64,000 nucleotides of DNA from Desulfovibrionales bacterium (lineage in GTDB: Bacteria > Desulfobacterota > QYQD01): positions 62,001-126,000 of the forward strand of contig JAQURM010000004.1 of NCBI GenBank assembly GCA_028715605.1, given 5' to 3'. The translations under genes and the position numbers were made by a program. Positions 58,688 through 64,000 of the stretch are shown here, in pieces. Within the stretch, counting starts at the first letter, position 1. Each line of letters begins with the position of its first letter. The notes below the pieces were generated by a model. The model ran no database searches. It was not told the origin of the DNA and saw only the letters and a list, made by a program, of their open reading frames with translations.

Positions 58688-59278
58688 TTGGGCGAATGCG
58701 TAAAATGTGGCTATCGGAACCCTGCGGGTGCTGCTGCCTGCGCCCGATGCACGTGGCCGTTCAGTCGTGACGCCTGGGAGACGTCGAAGCTGCGCATTCG
58801 TCATGTGACCCTGGACACCGGCTGCGTGAACGCCAAGGGCCGCGATCCTGACCTCAACACTCTAGAACGATGGGCGGCGGCGGGCCACCTCGAGTTATAT
58901 CGATCGGAGGTAATGCTCGACGAACTCGCTGGAAAGGCTCGTGTGGAAAAGGCCCGATCCTTGGCACCACACCCGGAATTGTTCACTCTTGGAAGTAGCG
59001 CCCTCGGTGGCCCGGATATCCTCGCTGGACCGGACTTGCCCGACGAGTTGCAGCAGATCCTCTTTCCCACGGCGAACTCTTTGAGTGAGAATCAACGTTA
59101 TGACGTGGAGCATCTTCGCCTCCACGTGCGAACCGGTGGAGACGTCTTCGTCACACTGAATCCGAATGATTTCATTACCCGAGGTCGCCAAGAGACGTTG
59201 CGGTCTTTCGGTATCTGGGTGCTCTCGCCCAGTCAACTGGTCAAGCTTCTCACCGAACTATACGGCTGGGGATGGTAA
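58688..59278 (+). CDS. Zinc-ribbon and PIN-like domain protein
   Basis: 196 residues from TTG 58688. The N-terminal zinc ribbon is C4 (CVKCGYRNP....CARC, residues 4-20). The following domain has a PIN-like order of acidic residues: Asp in TLDTGCVNAKG, Glu in VMLDEL, and Asp in GGDVFVTLNPNDF, ending with SFGIWVLSPSQLVKLL. PIN proteins are usually RNases of toxin-antitoxin systems; no antitoxin gene is adjacent. The frame is open upstream through the attC-like region with no start, so the 5' end may have been trimmed by cassette insertion. The start lies inside a GTTGGGC word. Confidence 0.6.
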   Translation: MGECVKCGYRNPAGAAACARCTWPFSRDAWETSKLRIRHVTLDTGCVNAKGRDPDLNTLERWAAAGHLELYRSEVMLDELAGKARVEKARSLAPHPELFTLGSSALGGPDILAGPDLPDELQQILFPTANSLSENQRYDVEHLRLHVRTGGDVFVTLNPNDFITRGRQETLRSFGIWVLSPSQLVKLLTELYGWGW

Positions 59279-59287
59279 CAGTTTAGT

Positions 59288-59539
59288 CCCTATTTTAAGT
59301 TATCTTTTTCGGAAATAAAAATATTGGGTGAAAATGCTGATCGACTCTTCCCTGATGAAGAATCAATAATTGGCTGGATAAATCAACCAAGTATTGTTCC
59401 TTTTCTGAAATATATTGAAGGATCTAAAAAAGAAAATTTTAGGAATTATGTTATTGAACATATGCTTAAAGATACATTCCAAAGGGACGGCGGATATTTT
59501 GAAACATTCAGAAGAATAAATGTTTTTGTAAAAAATTGA
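59288..59539 (+). pseudogene. C-terminal remnant of a SAM-dependent methyltransferase
   Basis: Frame open from about 59288 to the stop at 59539. The last 70 residues (IIGWINQPSIVPFLKYIE, FRNYVIEHML, FETFRRINVFVKN) match the C-terminal end of trans-aconitate/ubiE-like class I methyltransferases. The Rossmann SAM domain is absent, replaced upstream by the PIN-like gene and cassette. Base composition is A+T-rich. Most likely a gene truncated by an insertion or deletion. Confidence 0.62.
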
Positions 59540-59572
59540 ATTGCAAAATTGGGGTTGAGGTGATTTTCATAT

Positions 59573-60436
59573 CTATGATGTGGCCTTCACAGCGGCTTGT
59601 CCGGCTTTTTCTCTCATTTCCCGGACTTTGGCCTGCAATACCTCGTCCTTGAGTTTGACTGCCTCTGCCCCGAAAAGGGCGGACTTCAGCCAGTCAAACC
59701 CAAATTTCATCAGATCTAAGTCATCCTTTTTTATTTTTGCTATAGTTTCATCGCTTATATTATATTTTTCCAGGAATGAGCTTTCAAAAACAAACCGCTT
59801 GAATTTATCAATATCCGAATAGACCATAAAGAACATCTGTAAGGCCTGTTGGCTAAGCTCAGCGGTCGGACCATAGGATTTTTTCCTGAGGATAATCTCC
59901 ATCCAGCCCCTGTTCATTTCATCATATATATCCACACCCTGATCTTTTCTCCATTCTTCTATGGTCCATTCCGTATCTTCCTGAAAGCCGAGGCAGTGGT
60001 TCTCCCGAACCATGAAATAAAAGTCCTCTTCCCTGACTTTCTCCTTGTTCTTCTCTTTAAACGTAGTCCTACCTACGGGATAGTATCTGCAAGTTGAAGG
60101 GCGATCGGAATATATCGTACAACCCTCCGGGGTTACAAACGGACAGCGTTCGTCTTTCCCATCAAGCATCTTTAAGGTAATTACCGGAAGCTGGGTATGG
60201 CCGAGGAAATCAAGTTTGGTGTACTTTTGGAGAAACTCTTCTGAAGATATCTTGAGCCGGTTCTTGATACGCATGATGTCGTAGGGCGGCAAGATTATAT
60301 TGATGCCACGGCAGCAAAGGGTAAAACATTTTACGCCCTTATGGCACCGGAATCTAAACCGGCTGTCAAGGTTATATCTGGTCGGTTCTATCATAGATTT
60401 TTCTGAAGAAGTTTGTCCTGTTTTTTGCTCTTCCAT
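59573..60436 (-). CDS. YkgJ-family cysteine cluster protein
   Basis: 287 residues from ATG 60436, which has AAAAGGTGG four bases upstream. CxxxCC-type cluster: C-HKGVKC-FTLCC near residue 40, then CPFVTPEGCTIYSDRPSTCRYYP around 105-130, the YkgJ/UPF0153 metal-binding pattern, thought to bind Zn or Fe-S. The C-terminal half is helical. Function unknown. Alone, facing the methyltransferase remnant. Confidence 0.87.
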   Translation of the reverse strand: MEEQKTGQTSSEKSMIEPTRYNLDSRFRFRCHKGVKCFTLCCRGINIILPPYDIMRIKNRLKISSEEFLQKYTKLDFLGHTQLPVITLKMLDGKDERCPFVTPEGCTIYSDRPSTCRYYPVGRTTFKEKNKEKVREEDFYFMVRENHCLGFQEDTEWTIEEWRKDQGVDIYDEMNRGWMEIILRKKSYGPTAELSQQALQMFFMVYSDIDKFKRFVFESSFLEKYNISDETIAKIKKDDLDLMKFGFDWLKSALFGAEAVKLKDEVLQAKVREMREKAGQAAVKATS

Positions 60437-60730
60437 ATATCCACCTTTTAAAAGACTATTTATCCGCAAAAACTACCTTAATAATGGCTTAGTGTAAAGG
60501 ATATTTTTCCCGGCATAGCCTTCTAAGCCCGAGTCTGGTAATAGCATGCGCCTCGGATGGCTATATGCTTCTTATGTCTATTTTTGGGTATTAGATAAAG
60601 GAAGGTATGACACAAAGAGAAACGCGGGATTTCCCGGGTTAAACCGACATGTCGTCGGATATATTGACAATTTTGACGCGGCGGCGGGGAATCGAGGTTT
60701 GAATATAAATCGCCAGGTGAGGGTCTGAAC

Positions 60731-60985
60731 TGTCCTACAGATGACACTCGGCTATGTCCCTCAGTGATTTCATATAGGTTTGATTTGGCGCATGAGTTTT
60801 GAGTGTTTTATTCAAACCTCTTTGTATTTTGTTCAAACCTCTTTGCACTTTTGGCCGAGCTGAGGGACATTTTGAATTTAAAAGAAGATATCTGAGGGAC
60901 ATCTATTAAACCCTTTGTAATTATTAGTGTTTATGTCTTATGGCCTTAAACTTCGATAAACTTAGCTGGGGGACACAGAGGGACA
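60731..60985. repeat. Six TGTCCCTCAG-type boxes, likely transposase-binding end sites
   Basis: TGTCCTACAG 60731-60740; TGTCCCTCAG 60755-60764; inverted CTGAGGGACA 60860-60869 and 60892-60901; CTGGGGGACA 60966-60975 and CAGAGGGACA 60976-60985. Two in one orientation followed by four in the other, over 255 bp. Comparable to the multiple MuA sites of Mu attL. Confidence 0.68.
60811..60845. repeat. Direct repeat TTCAAACCTCTTTG with 21-bp period
   Basis: Copies at 60811-60824 and 60832-60845 exactly; an inverted partial copy AGGTTTGA lies at 60776-60783. Two DNA turns apart, so protein binding on one face is plausible (repressor operators or internal enhancer). Confidence 0.55.
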
Positions 60986-61074
60986 GCTATCTTATCTCTA
61001 ATTGTGACCGATTCCGTAGCCCTTCTGAACTGGTTCCAATTTGGCACCACATAAGCCGCCTCTTCCGCACTAAA

Positions 61075-61794
61075 TTATCTTGCAGCATCGAACTTTGATA
61101 ATAAGTATACAGGAATTGCGTAGTTACCAAAAATCATATTCTTTTCCACGTAACTCGGGTAATCTAGAATTATTAAGGAAAATTTCGTTTTTTTGCGTAC
61201 CATAATAAGACGGGTCCCTTCGTGTCGCTTTTCCCTTGCATCATCCATTATTTTAAAAATAGACCTAATTAGCCCGCCACTATCGGGGATCTTGGATAAA
61301 GACATATTTTTGATTATTAAGACGCCCTCTTCGTTTAACATCATGGGCTCTAATTGTTCGTCCCAAAGCTGTTGGGTTGTTCCTTCTACATTAAAAATTT
61401 TTTTAAGAAACTGGTAACCGCTCTTAATACCTGAAGCGTCAACGAATATGTATTTTGTATTCGCAAGGACATCTCTCAAGATTTCTTCACTGCGATCTAT
61501 TCCTTGCTGTGTAAAAGCATAAACAAAGATGATGTGTTGTGGAACTTCAGGATTTTTATTCTCTTCTATTAGATAAAAAATTTGGTTTTCTGAGAGCAAC
61601 CAATCTATTGATGTACCATAAACCCGTTGAATAGCCTCCAACATACCTCTCGATGGCTTTGTCCTTCCACTTTCCACATCTGCAAGATATCCTTTTGAAT
61701 AACCAATTGCCTTTGCAAACTTCTCCTGCGAAAGTTTATTCTTAGCCCGTATTTCTTTTATTTTTTCCGAAAAAGAATAAATTTTTGTTGACAT
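61075..61794 (-). CDS. Transposon repressor: XRE-type HTH with unusual C-terminal domain
   Basis: 239 residues. N-terminal HTH (residues about 8-65: IKEIRAKNKLSQEKFAKAIGYSKGYLADVESG). The rest is not a LexA/CI peptidase; it has alternating hydrophobic strands (IIFVYAF, YIFVDASG, GVLIIKNM, TRLIMV) that weakly resemble an AAA+ core without a complete P-loop. Divergent from the Ner-like gene, the position of the Mu c repressor. The minus-strand -10 TATAAT lies six bases before ATG 61794, so the mRNA may be leaderless. Confidence 0.78.
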   Translation of the reverse strand: MSTKIYSFSEKIKEIRAKNKLSQEKFAKAIGYSKGYLADVESGRTKPSRGMLEAIQRVYGTSIDWLLSENQIFYLIEENKNPEVPQHIIFVYAFTQQGIDRSEEILRDVLANTKYIFVDASGIKSGYQFLKKIFNVEGTTQQLWDEQLEPMMLNEEGVLIIKNMSLSKIPDSGGLIRSIFKIMDDAREKRHEGTRLIMVRKKTKFSLIILDYPSYVEKNMIFGNYAIPVYLLSKFDAAR

Positions 61795-61796
61795 AC

Positions 61797-61809
61797 TCGT
61801 ATTATACGA
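61797..61809. promoter_or_regulatory. Palindromic operator over the repressor -10 box
   Basis: TCGTATTATACGA is a perfect 13-bp palindrome with a central T. Read on the minus strand it contains TATAAT at the -10 distance for a start at the repressor ATG (61794). Binding here would repress the repressor gene itself and probably the divergent early genes. Confidence 0.55.
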
Positions 61810-61867
61810 CTATAAAAAGTATGAAACGTTTAATATTTACTGTGGTTAACACATAAAAAGGCGAAAA

Positions 61868-62065
61868 ATGAACAAAAATCAAAAAATAGCAATGGCCGAA
61901 AAAAATCTTAAGGTAAAAGACATAGGATTCTTACTCGACTTACATCCAGTTTATATATCCAATGTCTTCGCTGGTCGTTACAAGTCCCCCAAAACCCGAG
62001 AAAAAATAGCCGAGATTTTATGTAAACCCGAAGTTTATCTTTGGCCCGAGTCCCATATTAATTAG
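61868..62065 (+). CDS. Ner-like small DNA-binding regulator
   Basis: 65 residues with one helix-turn-helix (VKDIGFLLDLHPVYISNVFAGRYKSP), then KTREKIAEILC and a tail ELWPES-like (VYLWPESHIN). Lambda-repressor-like fold as in Ner and Nlp proteins. AAAAGG before ATG 61868. In Mu-like elements Ner limits early transcription. It precedes the transposase by 21 bp. Confidence 0.75.
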   Translation: MNKNQKIAMAEKNLKVKDIGFLLDLHPVYISNVFAGRYKSPKTREKIAEILCKPEVYLWPESHIN

Positions 62066-62086
62066 CCTTATTAGCACGGATTTAAG

Positions 62087-64000
62087 ATGTTCTCAAATAA
62101 AAAATACTTATTAAAAATCGTCGAATTTGCTCGTTATGAGGGGGTTACCGTTAGGACGGTAAAGAGAAAGATCAAGAGCAACATCCTCTCCGTCGTAAAG
62201 GTTAAAGGTGAGAGTGGCTATAGGAAGAACCACCTTGAAAATCGCCTCCACTACACCCTACTAAGCAACCCCGAGACCCAGGAAGCTTTTCTACAAGACC
62301 GGGGTTTACTTGAACCCGAAAACGAAAAGCCAGCGCTGGAACCCGGTGAAGAAAAGAGCTTTAATGGTCTCAAAGACTGGCAAAAAAAGAAATTAAATGA
62401 GAGAGACGATTTACTCCGAGAGTTATTTGAGGTTCGCGTAAGCATACCCAAACGTAAAAAGACCCCCTTTTATAAAGATTTTGCCCGCCAACACAATATC
62501 TCTTTTAGCACACTAAGGCGGTGGATGGCGGATCATGAAAGCGACGGGCTTTGGGGCTTGATTCCAAAATACAATTGCGGAAAACGAGAGCCAATCCTTA
62601 CCAAAGAGATGAAGGAATTCCTCACCGGAATCTACATGGTTCCCAACGGTCCGACTAAAATAGAGACCTTTAGAAAAATCAAACTTCGGTGTAAAGACCA
62701 AAACCTACCTTGTCCATCGTACCAGACGCTTGTAGCTTATATTAACAGCACCTGGCCGCCCGCACAGCAAGTCCTGATCAGAGACAAGAGGCGATGGGAC
62801 CGTGAATATGGCCCTTATGTCCTCAGGGATGCGGACGCCCTGGCGCTTAATGAATGCTGGATCGGGGATGCCAAGCAACTCGATATATTTGTGAAGTTTC
62901 GCGGGAAAAATTTAAGGCCTTGGCTCACGGCGGTTCTCGATTGGAAATCGAGAATGTTTGTCGGTTGGGTGCTGACACCGGTTCCTGATTCTCAGGCTGT
63001 TGCCCAGAGCCTTTGCTACGCTATAGATAAATATGGGGTGCCGCAGACCTTGTATTTCGACAGAGGCAAGCCCTACAAGTCGAAGAGAATCGCGGGCGAA
63101 AAAAATGAGGATAAAGAGTCTGGTAAAATATATATTACCGGTGTTTGCCAAGACTTAAATATTAGGATTTTTTATGCCAGTCCTTATAATGCCCGCGAGA
63201 AGGCCATTGAGCCCAATTTTCGGTTTCTTACTTACATATTTAGGAATCTACCCGGTTTTTGTGGGCATAATTCAAAGGTTCGGGACTCAAAACGGCTGGC
63301 TCGGGAGATCAAAAACAAGAAGTTGTTGAGTTTCGAGGAATTTTCAAAACTATTTGATCAAGCTATGGAAGGCCGAAATACTCGCGTACACACCACAACC
63401 AAGCGCTCCCCTAAGTCTTTTTATGATGGTTATGTCCCCAATATCCCCGCTCAATGGCCTGCGTTCCGGGATTTCTTACTTCAGGATGTGCATATCAAGA
63501 CGGTCAAAAATAGTGGAGTTGTCATCGATGGCATGTTTTATCGTGGCGAGCAGTTATGGGAGCTTTCCGGCGAAAGGGTCGAGGCCAGAAGAGATTTTAA
63601 AGATATTACCCGCGCCGTAATTATACACAAGAACAAGGTTTTTGGTAGTGCCTTCCTGGAAGAGGCTGGCCATTATCGATCGCCTATAACTCTTGAATCA
63701 GCCCAGAAATGTCAAAATATCCGTAAAAAGGCACGTAAATGGCGGGAAAACCTTATTGAACATAAGGACGTTCTGGACGATCCAATTGAAGCTGCTGCCA
63801 AGATGAGTAAAGAAGGAAGCCTACAACCACGGGATATTCGCCCGGCCGATTTCAAAGTTGTGAGTTTGAACAGGAAAAGCAGGTTGGCAAGGGAGGTCGG
63901 GAAGGCCATAAAAGAAGGGGAAAAGCAGGAACGACAGAAGAAAACGGCCGCTGGAGGCGGCGATAGTCTGATTAGCCAGATGCTGGATGGTCTTGAGCGG
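62087..64000 (+). CDS. Mu-type DDE transposase, 3' end outside window
   Basis: Open frame of 638 codons from ATG 62087 to the window edge without stop. N-terminal HTH part (EGVTVRTVKRKI), a central HTH with NISFSTLRRWMADH, then an rve-type DDE catalytic core with Asp261 (IGDAKQLD), Asp325 (LYFDRGKPY) and Glu375 (AIEPNF), spacing 64 and 50 residues, similar to MuA. A Mu C-terminal beta-barrel part (SGVVIDGMFYRG) and a basic C-terminal tail follow. MuA is 663 residues, so only the last part is missing. It should catalyse strand transfer with the end repeats at 60731-60985. Confidence 0.9.
   Translation, partial: MFSNKKYLLKIVEFARYEGVTVRTVKRKIKSNILSVVKVKGESGYRKNHLENRLHYTLLSNPETQEAFLQDRGLLEPENEKPALEPGEEKSFNGLKDWQKKKLNERDDLLRELFEVRVSIPKRKKTPFYKDFARQHNISFSTLRRWMADHESDGLWGLIPKYNCGKREPILTKEMKEFLTGIYMVPNGPTKIETFRKIKLRCKDQNLPCPSYQTLVAYINSTWPPAQQVLIRDKRRWDREYGPYVLRDADALALNECWIGDAKQLDIFVKFRGKNLRPWLTAVLDWKSRMFVGWVLTPVPDSQAVAQSLCYAIDKYGVPQTLYFDRGKPYKSKRIAGEKNEDKESGKIYITGVCQDLNIRIFYASPYNAREKAIEPNFRFLTYIFRNLPGFCGHNSKVRDSKRLAREIKNKKLLSFEEFSKLFDQAMEGRNTRVHTTTKRSPKSFYDGYVPNIPAQWPAFRDFLLQDVHIKTVKNSGVVIDGMFYRGEQLWELSGERVEARRDFKDITRAVIIHKNKVFGSAFLEEAGHYRSPITLESAQKCQNIRKKARKWRENLIEHKDVLDDPIEAAAKMSKEGSLQPRDIRPADFKVVSLNRKSRLAREVGKAIKEGEKQERQKKTAAGGGDSLISQMLDGLER

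Larger units (their letters stand above)
60731..64000 (+). mobile_element. Left part of a Mu-like transposable element (prophage or transposon)
   Basis: From the first TGTCCTACAG (60731) to the window end: end-type repeats, a divergent repressor, a Ner-like regulator and a MuA-type DDE transposase in the order of the Mu early region. The element begins with TGT, as Mu-family ends do. The left terminus is my estimate; the right end lies outside. The gap 60437-60730 before it shows no gene I can support. Confidence 0.72.

Noticed and set aside
60523-60747. Short ORFs on both strands before the Mu-like element
   Set aside because: Overlap each other, have no ribosome-binding site or recognisable motif, and run into the end repeats.

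Overview
The window reads as a chromosome segment of a sulfate-reducing member of the Desulfobacterota (former Deltaproteobacteria). It holds the sulfate-activation and adenylylsulfate-reduction genes sat, aprBA and qmoABC. With them are tungsten/molybdenum-enzyme functions (aldehyde:ferredoxin oxidoreductase, two MoeA proteins, FdhD), a c-type-heme sensor kinase and sigma54 activators. Genus cannot be assigned by eye. No rRNA, tRNA or CRISPR array was recognised.

Layout. 1-8140: end of the rod-shape locus (PBP2, RodA), then an F-type ATPase operon (b', b, delta, alpha, gamma, beta, epsilon) ending in a strong terminator; subunits a and c are not here. 8387-12176: single-domain GlmU-type uridylyltransferase, RNase R, TrmJ-type methyltransferase. 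12265-16278 (minus): Mla/MCE-type lipid transport operon (small Cys protein, MlaE, an ABC ATPase with broken catalytic motifs, MCE protein, TPR lipoprotein). 16387-21580 (minus): Lon-like protease, class II aldolase, AOR. 22030-28047: signalling cluster (sigma54 activator, heme sensor kinase, receiver-PAS-kinase, lone receiver). 28114-30376: two tandem universal stress proteins. 30461-39286: Mrp/Mbh-type cation/proton antiporter operon that contains a degenerate sigma54-activator paralogue.

39857-41686 looks like a small integron-type cassette array (a frameshifted membrane/coiled-coil gene, then a MazEF-type toxin-antitoxin pair) that starts at an 85-bp site. A 95% identical copy of that site lies at 58101, directly before a second cassette-like gene. 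Between the two copies sit two moeA genes, fdhD, sat, a kinase-like gene, a USP, a Cys-rich protein, aprBA and qmoABC, so the sulfate-reduction block is bounded by direct repeats. sat and aprBA share a promoter layout (a TGAG-N6-TTCA dyad just upstream of TTGACA), and the aprBA leader can form mutually exclusive hairpins typical of an attenuator.

58688-60436 carries a zinc-ribbon/PIN-like gene, a methyltransferase remnant and a YkgJ-type protein. From about 60731 to the window end lies the left part of a Mu-like transposable element: repeated TGTCCCTCAG boxes, a divergent repressor, a Ner-like protein and a DDE transposase cut by the window edge.

Several families of dispersed imperfect palindromes fill the intergenic gaps. 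One family has entered two reading frames (AOR and MoeA) without breaking them.
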